Source: an uncultured Campylobacter sp. (GTDB lineage: Bacteria > Campylobacterota > Campylobacteria > Campylobacterales > Campylobacteraceae). Taken from it: a stretch of DNA of 18,777 bases. The notes below the pieces were generated by a model. That model was not told the origin of the DNA. It made no database searches and saw only the letters and a program-made list of their open reading frames with translations. The DNA lies in NCBI GenBank assembly GCA_938036585.1, contig CALHQN010000249.1:1-18777 (forward strand), given 5' to 3'. The position numbers were made by a program, and so were the translations under genes. Shown here in pieces: positions 1 through 7,665 of the stretch. Position 1 is the first letter of the stretch, and every line of letters starts with the position of its first letter.

Positions 1-17
1 CTTTAGATTTAATTTAC

Positions 18-55
18 CGCGAAAGATCGCGTCTTTTAAATTTTGCGGGACGCAA
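18..55. other. Two short hairpins downstream of the 90-692 gene
   Basis: Two small inverted repeats lie after the stop of the minus-strand gene at 90-692. One has arms 18-22 and 27-31 with a 4-base loop; the other has arms 43-47 and 51-55 with a 3-base loop. Neither is followed by a clear run of T on the minus strand, so they are at best weak transcription-end or mRNA-stabilising structures. Bases 1-89 contain nothing else that I can support as a gene. Confidence 0.2.
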
Positions 56-80
56 CAGAATCTCGCGCAGTACATAATTT

Positions 81-96
81 CGATTAAATTTAATCG
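81..96. repeat. 16-base perfect palindrome over a stop codon
   Basis: The 16 bases CGATTAAATTTAATCG form a perfect palindrome and contain the TAA stop (complement of 90-92) of the minus-strand gene that ends here. The centre is the AAATTT word so common in this genome, so it may be a by-product of that bias. A role as a protein-binding site or part of a transcription end cannot be judged from sequence alone. Confidence 0.4.
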
Positions 97-692
97 CCTT
101 CGCAAATATCAAAGCTAAATTTATCGTTGTCAAGCCTACTGAAATTTTGATTTTCCGCGCTTGCGTTGCGCTTGAAAATAAAGGCGTAGCCGTATTTCTT
201 GGAGTGCCGCGAGCTGTTTTTTAGCCCAACGACGCAAAGCTCGTAAGTGCCGCTTTGCAAGCCAAGTTTGAGCGTGGAATTAAATTTTCGTATCTTGCCC
301 GCAGCGCCGCTTTGGCACTCATAGCCTAGCTCGAGTTCGTCGCTTTTTAGCTCATCGAAACGATACTGCAAAGCATCGAAGCTCGCTAGGATCGCGGAGT
401 CGCTTTGCGGGGCGAAATACAGCCTATCGCGCTTGAAAGCTACTTCGTAGCCCGCAGACGGCGCAAACTCCTCGTCAATGCAAACGAAGATCTCATAGCT
501 GCGCACCGTAAGCGGGTAGAAGGGTAAAGCTTTAGCGCCCTTTACGGCGTCATAAAACAGCTGCTTGTGCGCGTCCCAGTAGCTTAGAAGCTTTTTTGCT
601 CTGCATTTTCGCTCCTTTAAAAACTCACTCAAATCGCGCGGCTCAAGCAGCGCAAAACCGTAGCCGTCAGCACTTAGCTCGCCCAAAAACAT
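90..692 (-). CDS. Hypothetical protein following nuoN
   Basis: This frame encodes about 200 residues and I do not recognise its family. The ATG at 692 is preferred because AAGGAGAG stands just upstream; an in-frame TTG at 710 would add six residues but has no such site. The protein is soluble-looking: no signal peptide or membrane helix, many charged residues, and aromatic-rich stretches such as ALPFYPLTVRSYEIFVCID near residues 56-74. Four cysteines are scattered without a metal-binding spacing. It follows nuoN with a 54-base gap containing a hairpin, so it may be the last gene of the nuo transcript or separately expressed. In C. jejuni, from memory, the flagellar gene pflA follows nuoN; this protein does not look like PflA. 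A role in complex I is only a guess from position. Confidence 0.75.
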   Translation of the reverse strand: MFLGELSADGYGFALLEPRDLSEFLKERKCRAKKLLSYWDAHKQLFYDAVKGAKALPFYPLTVRSYEIFVCIDEEFAPSAGYEVAFKRDRLYFAPQSDSAILASFDALQYRFDELKSDELELGYECQSGAAGKIRKFNSTLKLGLQSGTYELCVVGLKNSSRHSKKYGYAFIFKRNASAENQNFSRLDNDKFSFDICEGD

Positions 693-709
693 ATCTCTCC
701 TTGTTGGCA

Positions 710-735
710 AAGCGCGATAGGTTCAGCTCGCGCTT
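710..735 (-). other. Hairpin between nuoN and the downstream gene
   Basis: Perfect 8-base arms (710-717 and 728-735, AAGCGCGA with TCGCGCTT) enclose a 10-base loop. The hairpin lies between the nuoN stop at 747 and the AAGGAG ribosome site of the next gene. On the minus strand it is followed by TTTGCC or similar, not a proper T run, so it is a weak terminator at best. It could partly reduce read-through or act as an mRNA processing or stability element. Confidence 0.4.
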
Positions 736-746
736 AAAATTTTAGC

Positions 747-2522
747 TCAATACCCGCTTAAAAAGACGAAATTATTTACCGCGCCGGTTAGGAATTTTAC
801 CAAAAACGGCGCCAGTACGCATGCCGCGCTAGCTAGCACAACGGCAAATTTTATCTGCACCGAGACCGCGCTCAGCGAGCCGTCAAGCTCCGCGTCCTCC
901 TGCGGCTCGTGCAAAAACATACGTACGATGAGGCGCAGGTAGTAATATAGCGCGAGCGCGCTATTTACCGCCATGATGACGGCGAGAGCAAAGTAGCCCG
1001 AATTGACCGCGGCGCTTAGTAGATACATCTTGCCCCAAAACACGCTAAACGGCGGAATGCCCGCAAGCGAGAGCATAAAAATCGCTGTGCATAGCGCAAA
1101 GAGCGGATGGGTGCGGATCAGCCCGTCAAATTTCTCAAACGGATGCTCGAAGCGAGCCGCGAACTTGGAGCTTTGCTCGCAAATTTCGGCGCCTGGCTCG
1201 CAAGTTTTAGTGCCGAAAAGGGTCGCTTCCGCGCCGGGCTCAGTCGCTTTCAAATTTGACCCGCTTGCTTTAGAATTTTGCTCGCTCGCTTTAACGCTCC
1301 ACTCGGCGCAGGCTGAATCTTGCCCGCTCGCGCCTAAATTTAACTCCCCGGCAAAACTCGGCTCGTGATTTTGCAAAAAAGCGGACTTTGCGTTTGAGAT
1401 AGAGCTCTCGCCGTTTGCATTTAAATTTAAAGCGGGACTTTGGGCTTTAAATTTTAAATTTAACGAGCGAGCGCGCCTTTGCCGCACGCACCAGATGAAC
1501 GCAAACGCACCGAGGTTCGCCACGGCATATAGGATCCAGTAGGTGAAAAGTGCGGCGTTTGCCTGCGTAGAGCCGATCACGATCGCGCAGAGCACGAAGC
1601 CTGCGTGCGAAACGGAGCTGAAAGCGAGCATCCGTTTGACGTCGCGCTGTACGAGCGCCATGAGGTTCGCTAAGCTCATCGTAAGCACCGCTACGGCGTA
1701 GAGCACGATGTTTAGCCACTGCACGCCGATGCTTTGCAGCGCTTCAAATAGCCTGATCGCCACGACAAAGCCCGCGATCTTCGGTACGACGGACAAAAAG
1801 CCCGCCATAGCCGAGCTCGCACCCTCGTAAACGTCGGGCGTCCAGGTGTGAAACGGGATCAGCGAGAGCTTAAATCCTATCGAGGCGATCATAAATGAGC
1901 AGGCGGCGAAAAGCAGGACGTTGGTTTGTAAATTTGAACTCTTGGCGATCTGCGCGATATTTGAAATTTCCATAGAGCCGGTCGATAGAAAAAACATCGC
2001 CGCGCCGAATGCGAAAAAGCCCGACCCCAGCGCGCCCATTATGAAGTATTTTAGCGCCGCTTCGACCGATCTGGCGCGATTATGCAGCGCGATTAGCGTA
2101 TAAAGCGCCAGCGAGCCCGTCTCAAGCCCAACGAGGATCATCATTAAATTTTCGCTCGCGACCATAAACTCATACCCCACAAGCACGAATAAAAATAGCA
2201 CGAAAAATTCCGCAGTGTGGTACTCGTGCGCGCTTCTTGCACCCAAAGACAGAAAGATGAAAAATATCGAACCTGCGAGCATGATAAGCATCGATAGCGT
2301 CGCAATTCCGTCCACTAGCATCACGTCGAAAAGCCCGCGTATGCCGCTGTTGTATCCAAAAACGAGCCCGAAACCGAGAGCTAGCGCCAGTATCGTGATG
2401 ACGGCGTAAAATTTATACGATAGCGTGCGTGCAAAAAGCGAAACTGCGAGCATCAGCAGAGCAAACCCTCCAAGTATCGCCATAGGCGCGATCGAGGCTA
2501 AATTTAAAAGATTATTTTGCAT
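747..2522 (-). CDS. nuoN: Complex I subunit NuoN, with a large loop insertion
   Basis: This is the antiporter-like membrane subunit N of complex I, one of three that carry the proton-pumping channels in the inner membrane. About 14 hydrophobic helices are visible. The family lysine/glutamate network is present: E134 in GLETGSLALY, K218 in GFKLSLIPFHTW, and K498 in FWGKMY after the SLAGIPP helix. At 591 residues it is about 100 longer than usual. The excess is residues 347-462, a hydrophilic low-complexity segment between the eleventh and twelfth helices, where family members go directly to the PLFA...SLAGIPP helix. The start overlaps the end of nuoM by 11 bases, with AAGG nine bases upstream. 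The frame stays open through the insertion and the C-terminal helices are intact, so it is probably functional. Confidence 0.96.
   Translation of the reverse strand: MQNNLLNLASIAPMAILGGFALLMLAVSLFARTLSYKFYAVITILALALGFGLVFGYNSGIRGLFDVMLVDGIATLSMLIMLAGSIFFIFLSLGARSAHEYHTAEFFVLFLFVLVGYEFMVASENLMMILVGLETGSLALYTLIALHNRARSVEAALKYFIMGALGSGFFAFGAAMFFLSTGSMEISNIAQIAKSSNLQTNVLLFAACSFMIASIGFKLSLIPFHTWTPDVYEGASSAMAGFLSVVPKIAGFVVAIRLFEALQSIGVQWLNIVLYAVAVLTMSLANLMALVQRDVKRMLAFSSVSHAGFVLCAIVIGSTQANAALFTYWILYAVANLGAFAFIWCVRQRRARSLNLKFKAQSPALNLNANGESSISNAKSAFLQNHEPSFAGELNLGASGQDSACAEWSVKASEQNSKASGSNLKATEPGAEATLFGTKTCEPGAEICEQSSKFAARFEHPFEKFDGLIRTHPLFALCTAIFMLSLAGIPPFSVFWGKMYLLSAAVNSGYFALAVIMAVNSALALYYYLRLIVRMFLHEPQEDAELDGSLSAVSVQIKFAVVLASAACVLAPFLVKFLTGAVNNFVFLSGY
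1137..1484 (-). other. Low-complexity insertion in NuoN
   Basis: This in-frame segment encodes NuoN residues 347-462. It is rich in Ser, Ala, Glu, Lys and Asn and has internal echoes: EPGAE occurs twice, and EQNSK resembles EQSSK. It has no hydrophobic stretch long enough to cross the membrane. With the usual 14-helix topology (both ends periplasmic) the loop after helix 11 faces the cytoplasm. Confidence 0.75.
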
Positions 2523-4041
2523 CGCTTCTTACCTTAAAATTTGCTTTTTCCATATAGGCACGAGTCGCAGTTTGAGAGGCTTTATTAAACATCAGCTCAA
2601 GGCTTTGCGTCACGCTAGACTCGATACTCTTTAGCATCAAATTCGGCGCGACGCCAAGCGCTACCACCAGCACGCAGATCGGGATAATAGAGCAAAGCTC
2701 GGTTCTGTTTAGATCGCTTAGCTTTTTATTCTCCTCATGCACAAGAGCGCCGAAGAAGGTCTTTTTATAAAGATTCATCGAATAGATCGCGCCCATTATG
2801 ATGCCGAGCCCGCCCAAAAGCGCATAGCTAAAGCTGATCTTAAAAATCCCCGCAAGGCTTAGGAATTCTCCCACGAAGCCGATCGTAAGCGGAAGTCCTA
2901 TCGAGCCTAGCAGCACGACGCAAAAACAAAACGCATAAAGCGGCATCACGCGCGCAAGCCCGCCGAATTCGCTGAAAAGCTTCGTGTGTCTGCGGTCGTA
3001 TAAAAAGCCTACGAGCATAAAGAGCCCGCCGCTTACGATACCGTGGCTTATCATCAAAAACACCGCACCGCTCATTCCTTCGCGGCTCATTGAAAAAATT
3101 CCTAGCATTATGACGCCCATATGCGCGATCGAGCTATACGCTATAACCTGTTTGATGTCCTTCTGCGCAAAAGCGATTAAGCTCGCATAGACGATCATAA
3201 CGATCGCTACGGCGCACATCATCCCGCTAAAATGCACGCTCGCGTCGGGAAATAGCGGCAGCGAAAATCGCACGAAGCCGTAGGTGCCCATCTTAAGAAG
3301 CACGGCGGCAAGCAGAACCGAGCCTATCGTAGGGGCCTGCCCGTGCGCGTACGGAAGCCAGGTATGGAAAGGAAAACAAGGCGTCTTGATCGCAAAAGCG
3401 ACCGAAAATGCCAAAAATAGAGGAATTTGCGTACTAAGCGGCAGCGACAAGCTCTGCCAGTTTAGGATATTAAAGCTATACTCGCCCGTAGCCTCGTGAT
3501 AGAAATAGCTCATCGCTACGAGTCCTACGAGTAGAAACATCGAACCCAGGAAGGTGTAGATGAAAAATTTCACCGCGGCGTAAATTCTCTTGCCGCTGCC
3601 CCACGCGCCGATGATGTAGAGCATAGGAATTAGCGAAAGCTCCCAAAAGATGTAAAACAAAATCGCATCCAGCGCCACGAAAACGCCCACCATCGTCATC
3701 TCTAAAAATAGAATGCAGATGATTAAATTTTTGGCGCGCTCTTTAATGCTTAGACTAAGCAGCGCCAAAAATGTAACCAGCGTGCTTAGGATCACCAAAA
3801 ACAGCGAAATTCCGTCCACGCCGATAAAGTAGTTGATGCCGTATTCGCTTATAAAAGGATGCAGCACGCTAAACGCGATGCCGTCCACCGGCTCGTAGAG
3901 TATCCACAAAACGAGCGAAAGCACGAACTCTATAAAGCTCATCGTAACGGCGTAGGTCTTAATGCTCGCTTCGTCGATCAAAAAGCCTAAAACCGCAGCT
4001 ACCGCCGGAAAAAATATAACCAAACTTAAAAAGTATTCCAT
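2512..4041 (-). CDS. nuoM: Complex I subunit NuoM
   Basis: This is the second antiporter-like membrane subunit of complex I, of about normal length (509 residues). Many hydrophobic helices are visible. Key residues fit the family: E134 in IFWELSLIP and K219 in AFAIKTPCFPFHTWLP (compare E144 and K234 of the E. coli protein), LLKMGTYGF, and a glutamate in the GFVGEF helix. The ATG at 4041 is chosen because GAGGTGG lies right before it, beginning within the nuoL stop codon; a longer frame to 4059 would need a TTG start. The 3' end overlaps nuoN by 11 bases. No low-complexity insertion is present, in contrast to NuoN. Confidence 0.97.
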   Translation of the reverse strand: MEYFLSLVIFFPAVAAVLGFLIDEASIKTYAVTMSFIEFVLSLVLWILYEPVDGIAFSVLHPFISEYGINYFIGVDGISLFLVILSTLVTFLALLSLSIKERAKNLIICILFLEMTMVGVFVALDAILFYIFWELSLIPMLYIIGAWGSGKRIYAAVKFFIYTFLGSMFLLVGLVAMSYFYHEATGEYSFNILNWQSLSLPLSTQIPLFLAFSVAFAIKTPCFPFHTWLPYAHGQAPTIGSVLLAAVLLKMGTYGFVRFSLPLFPDASVHFSGMMCAVAIVMIVYASLIAFAQKDIKQVIAYSSIAHMGVIMLGIFSMSREGMSGAVFLMISHGIVSGGLFMLVGFLYDRRHTKLFSEFGGLARVMPLYAFCFCVVLLGSIGLPLTIGFVGEFLSLAGIFKISFSYALLGGLGIIMGAIYSMNLYKKTFFGALVHEENKKLSDLNRTELCSIIPICVLVVALGVAPNLMLKSIESSVTQSLELMFNKASQTATRAYMEKANFKVRSDAK

Positions 4042-4048
4042 GCCCACC

Positions 4049-5896
4049 TCACAGCGCAAACGCCAAAATCAGCAAAATGAAAGATCCCAAAACCATCCAC
4101 CTTAAATTTGCGCTCAAATCTCCGCTATTGCTTGCGCGATCCGCTCCTTCACCGCCTTTTACCGCGATGCGAGCGATCAGATCAACGCTGGCGTCTATGA
4201 TCGCGCCGTCGCATTTAGCGCAGATCTCGCTAAGCTTAGCGTATCCGCGCACGATCACGCGCTCGTAAATTTGCGGGATAAAATACTGAGCGATCAAAAT
4301 TTTATAAAATTTGCAGTTCTTTAAATTTTGGCTAAATTTACCCTTGCCGTATGTCCAAATCGTGCCGATCGCTACCGCGCTTATCATCGCTAGCGTTAGG
4401 GCGATCAAAATTACCTCTACGCCGTGCGGAATCGAAGCTTTAAAGCCCGGCAGTATGCTAAGCACGAACTCCGCAAAATCGTGCTCGAAAAAGCCCGCGA
4501 TCATCGCAGGCACGGCTAACACGCCCATCGCGATGAGGGCAAAGCCTTTCGCCTCGTGCGGATGGTGGGTAAATTTTTGCTTGCCGAAAAACACGAGCAT
4601 TATCAGACGCACGCTGTAAAACGTCGTCATCGCAGCGCCCGCAAACAGCAGCGCCCAGATGAAATACGCGTCCGCGCTCCACGCCGCTTCCAAAATTTTA
4701 TCTTTTGAGAAAAAGCCCGCGAACGGATAAAATCCGCAAAGCGCGAGCGAGCCTATGCACATTAAAATCGCCGTAGGCCGCATAAACTTATATAATCCGC
4801 CCATATTTTGGATATTTAAATCGTCTTTCATCGCGTGCATTACGTTGCCCGCGCCCAAAAATAGAAGCGCCTTGAAAAACGCGTGCGTCGCCAGATGAAA
4901 TAGCGCGATCCAATACGCCCCGAGCCCCGCGGCTACGAACATATAGCCAAGCTGCGAAAGCGTGGAGTAGGCGATGATCTTTTTAAGATCGTTATGAACC
5001 AGCGCCATCGATGCCGCAAAGACCGCCACGAAGGCGCCCAAGCAGACGATAAAGCCGCTTACTTCCGGCGCGAGCACGAAAATTGCGTTTGCGCGGATCA
5101 CCAGATAAACGCCCGCCGTAACCATCGTCGCTGCGTGAATAAGCGCGGATACGGGCGTCGGACCCGCCATCGCGTCGGCAAGCCATGTATGGAACGGAAA
5201 CTGCGCGCTTTTGCCCATCGCGCCGATAAATAAAAGTGCTGCGATCAGAGTTAAAATTTCAGGCTCCAAGCTCGCCGCGTTCGCAAACACCACCTCGTAG
5301 CGCAGCGAGCCGAAATTTAAATAGATCAGAAAAATTCCAAGCAACATCCCAAGATCTGCGATGCGGTTCATTATGAAAGCTTCGTTGGCGCACCAGCTGT
5401 AATTGCTCCTATCATACCAAAAGCCGATCAGCAGCCACGAGCAGAGTCCGACCCCCTCCCAGCCGATGAAAAGTCCTAAAAAATTATCGCTCGTTACCAA
5501 AACCAGCATCGAAAAAACGAAAAGCCCCAGGAAGCTGAAAAATTTAGAGAAGTTTTCATCATCCCACATATAGTAGATCGAATACACGTGCACGACGCTG
5601 GAAACGATGCCTACGACCACCATCATCACCGCACTTACGCTATCTATGAGAAAGCTAAATTTTGCGTCCAAAAATCCCGTGCTTATGAAATCGGCTAAAT
5701 TTACGCTGATTAGGCGGTTGTCAGAGACGAGCTCCATCAAAGCAAGCGATGCGATAGTGCTTAAAATCACCAGCGCCGAGCAGACTACGCCAATAAACAT
5801 CTTATCTTTGGCGCGAATGAAAACGCCTGCGAAGATCGCCGAGGCAAGCGGTGCGAAAAGGGCGATTAAGAGCCATACAAAAACGGTGTCAAGCAT
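4049..5896 (-). CDS. nuoL: Complex I subunit NuoL
   Basis: This is the outermost antiporter-like subunit of complex I, with the long lateral helix and C-terminal transmembrane anchor typical of NuoL. The core shows FIGWEGVGLCSWLLIGFWY (conserved glutamate), GKSAQFPFHTWLADAMAGPT (conserved lysine) and FFSKDKIL near the broken helix. The region from about residue 500 carries the amphipathic stretch and a last hydrophobic helix ending LILAFAL. Two ATGs compete: 5905 (618 residues) and 5896 (615). The second is better placed after AAGGA, so I use it. It overlaps the end of nuoK by a few bases. Length and motifs look normal. Confidence 0.96.
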   Translation of the reverse strand: MLDTVFVWLLIALFAPLASAIFAGVFIRAKDKMFIGVVCSALVILSTIASLALMELVSDNRLISVNLADFISTGFLDAKFSFLIDSVSAVMMVVVGIVSSVVHVYSIYYMWDDENFSKFFSFLGLFVFSMLVLVTSDNFLGLFIGWEGVGLCSWLLIGFWYDRSNYSWCANEAFIMNRIADLGMLLGIFLIYLNFGSLRYEVVFANAASLEPEILTLIAALLFIGAMGKSAQFPFHTWLADAMAGPTPVSALIHAATMVTAGVYLVIRANAIFVLAPEVSGFIVCLGAFVAVFAASMALVHNDLKKIIAYSTLSQLGYMFVAAGLGAYWIALFHLATHAFFKALLFLGAGNVMHAMKDDLNIQNMGGLYKFMRPTAILMCIGSLALCGFYPFAGFFSKDKILEAAWSADAYFIWALLFAGAAMTTFYSVRLIMLVFFGKQKFTHHPHEAKGFALIAMGVLAVPAMIAGFFEHDFAEFVLSILPGFKASIPHGVEVILIALTLAMISAVAIGTIWTYGKGKFSQNLKNCKFYKILIAQYFIPQIYERVIVRGYAKLSEICAKCDGAIIDASVDLIARIAVKGGEGADRASNSGDLSANLRWMVLGSFILLILAFAL

Positions 5897-6212
5897 CCGG
5901 CCCATCCTTAGAAGGATTTTTAAAATTTACGAAGCTGTCAAGTTCGATGCTGCCCGTTTTCTTATACCACAAGATGAGCAGTCCAAGCCCCACGGCCATC
6001 TCGCTCGCGGCTATCACTACGATGAAAAGCGCAAAAATTTCGCCGTTTATGTTGTCGTAAAATTTCGCCACGGCTACGAGGGCTAAATTTGCGGCGTTTA
6101 ATAAAATTTCGCTCGAAAAAAAGAGCATTATCAAATTTCTTCGCTTCATCATACCCGCAAGCCCGAGCCCAAACATCATCGCAGCGACGATCAGATAGTG
6201 ATTTAGACCCAT
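5889..6212 (-). CDS. nuoK: Complex I subunit NuoK
   Basis: This is a small three-helix membrane subunit of complex I (107 residues). The two membrane glutamates required for proton pumping are present: E35 in SSEILLNAAN and E71 in AASEMAVGLGL, matching E36 and E72 of E. coli NuoK. The ATG lies one base after the nuoJ stop. The C-terminal tail after the third helix (about 20 polar residues) is slightly longer than in E. coli, and its last codons overlap the start of nuoL. Confidence 0.97.
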   Translation of the reverse strand: MGLNHYLIVAAMMFGLGLAGMMKRRNLIMLFFSSEILLNAANLALVAVAKFYDNINGEIFALFIVVIAASEMAVGLGLLILWYKKTGSIELDSFVNFKNPSKDGPDA

Positions 6213-6213
6213 T

Positions 6214-6741
6214 TTACCCCTCGCTCTCTTCGTAGCTCAGGCTCGCGTCCATCTGCTTATGCGCAAGCACGATAGCGCAGATCATTGCCACGAGCAGCAT
6301 CACGGCGGCAAGCTCGAAAATCGCCAGATATTTCGTAAAGATAATCATCCCAAGTGCCTCGGTATCGTCGGTGTTTAAAATTTTAAGCGTTTCTACGTTG
6401 TTTGCGACCACCGCGCCAAGCACGATAATCACGAGCAAAAATGCGATCACGCCGCTAAGCGCGAAAAATAGCCTTGCCCCCTTTTTCGGCTCGCTTACGT
6501 TTTTATCCGCGCCCAAAAACATCAGCGCGAAGCCGTAAAGCACGATCACGGCGCCAGTGTAGACTATGATCTGCACTACGCCCAAAAACTCCGCATCCAG
6601 CAAGAAGAAAAATCCGCTCATAAAGACCATGCCGCCGGCCAACGCGCTAAGGGCGTAAAGGACGTTTTTGCTAAAAACACTGATGCCGAAAAGCGCCAGG
6701 CAAACCGCGCTGAAAAAATAAAATGCAAGCGTTTGTATCAT
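6214..6741 (-). CDS. nuoJ: Complex I subunit NuoJ
   Basis: This is a membrane subunit of complex I (175 residues) with five hydrophobic helices. The stretch LGVVQIIVYTGAVIVLYGF, with its conserved tyrosine and glycine, is the family signature of helix 3, whose pi-bulge moves during turnover. The start forms an ATGA overlap with the nuoI stop, and the stop is one base from nuoK. The N-terminus (MIQTLAFYFFSA) is hydrophobic, as expected. No unusual insert is seen. Confidence 0.96.
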   Translation of the reverse strand: MIQTLAFYFFSAVCLALFGISVFSKNVLYALSALAGGMVFMSGFFFLLDAEFLGVVQIIVYTGAVIVLYGFALMFLGADKNVSEPKKGARLFFALSGVIAFLLVIIVLGAVVANNVETLKILNTDDTEALGMIIFTKYLAIFELAAVMLLVAMICAIVLAHKQMDASLSYEESEG

Positions 6742-7655
6742 TGCTCCTCCCCCTGCGCGACGGAATTTTCGGCGCTTTGAGAGACGAGATTTTCTTTGGA
6801 ATTTCGCTGCGAATCAAGCGTAGAATTTTCAGCGCCCTCAGTAGAATTCTCTTTAGAATTTTTGGCGTCCGCGGCGGAGCCTTCCTTTAAGCTTGCCTGC
6901 TCGGCGTCTTGTCGCTCGGCTGAAATTTCGCCGCTTAAACCTGCGCCCTTTGAAAATAGAATTTTATCGCTAGCGGCGCCCTCTTTTTTGGAGCTTTCCG
7001 CGGCGCTATTTTTTAAATTTGAATCCGCGCTCTTTGAGCTTAGCTCATCACTTGCGGCGTCGCTTTTTATATAGGCGTTCGGCGTCACCTTGATCCGCGC
7101 GCCCGCGTTTTCATCCAGGCTACCGTAGCCCGCAAACTCCTGCGCCGCGCCGTTTAAACATAAATTTTCGCCGCGGATCAAAAGATCCTCTTTGAAGCCG
7201 TAATACGCGCGCTGTTCGCTCGCAAGCTCATATTCGCAGCCATGCACGATAGCGATCTCAGGACAGACATCCGCGCAAAGCCCGCAATAGACGCAGCGCC
7301 CTAAATTTATCGAGTAGTTATCTACCTTTTTGCGGCCGTCGCTGCCGAGGCTGGTCTCCATCGCGATGCAGTTTGCCACGCAGATCTTCTCGCACAAGCC
7401 ACATCCGATGCAGCGTTCGCTGCCGCTTTCAAGCAGGCGCATAAGCTTGTGCACGCCGCGGTATCTAGGCGGCATGACAAATTTTTCCATAGGATACCGA
7501 AGCGTATGCAAGCCGCCGCGCTTAAACATATTTTTTAGCACCACCCACAGCCCCACGAAAAGCTCGCCGTTAAAGGTGCGGGCTAGGAATCTGCGAAGCT
7601 TATCGCCGCCGGATTTAATAGGGGCTCGTTTATCGATCTGGGCGTATCTTGCCAT
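6738..7655 (-). CDS. nuoI: Complex I subunit NuoI, with a long C-terminal tail
   Basis: This is the ferredoxin-like subunit carrying the two 4Fe-4S clusters N6a and N6b that pass electrons toward NuoB. Both sets of ligands are present: C82, C85, C88, C92 in a CIGCGLCEKIC motif, and C121, C124, C127, C131 in CVYCGLCADVCPE. In the first motif the usual proline after the last cysteine is Val. The fold ends at about residue 195. Beyond it runs a roughly 110-residue tail rich in Ser, Glu, Asn, Ala and Lys that has no family counterpart; from memory C. jejuni NuoI has about 213 residues against 305 here. The start has an ideal AGGAGG that overlaps the nuoH stop, 10 bases away. The stop overlaps nuoJ, so the tail is not a run-on from a lost stop into non-coding DNA. 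Confidence 0.96.
   Translation of the reverse strand: MARYAQIDKRAPIKSGGDKLRRFLARTFNGELFVGLWVVLKNMFKRGGLHTLRYPMEKFVMPPRYRGVHKLMRLLESGSERCIGCGLCEKICVANCIAMETSLGSDGRKKVDNYSINLGRCVYCGLCADVCPEIAIVHGCEYELASEQRAYYGFKEDLLIRGENLCLNGAAQEFAGYGSLDENAGARIKVTPNAYIKSDAASDELSSKSADSNLKNSAAESSKKEGAASDKILFSKGAGLSGEISAERQDAEQASLKEGSAADAKNSKENSTEGAENSTLDSQRNSKENLVSQSAENSVAQGEEQ
6741..7070 (-). other. Low-complexity C-terminal tail of NuoI
   Basis: This encodes NuoI residues 196-305. Dipeptides NS, EN and SK recur (KNSKENS, GAENS, RNSKEN, AENS). It is hydrophilic and probably disordered. The 14-base word GAATTTTCAGCGCC at 6823-6836 (plus-strand reading) also occurs in the NuoG tract at 9820-9833, in both cases encoding GAENS. 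Confidence 0.75.
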
Positions 7656-7665
7656 CGTACCCTCC

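Noticed and set aside
1003..1368. Plus-strand 121-residue open frame opposite the NuoN insertion
   Set aside because: It covers the low-complexity insertion and part of the conserved helix region of NuoN; composition is that of a shadow frame and no ribosome site is evident.
6796..7074. Plus-strand open frame opposite the NuoI tail
   Set aside because: It is the mirror of the repeat tract (Asn-Ser on one strand reads Glu-Phe on the other), with no recognisable fold. The nuoI frame continues from a clear Fe-S domain to a stop coupled to nuoJ.
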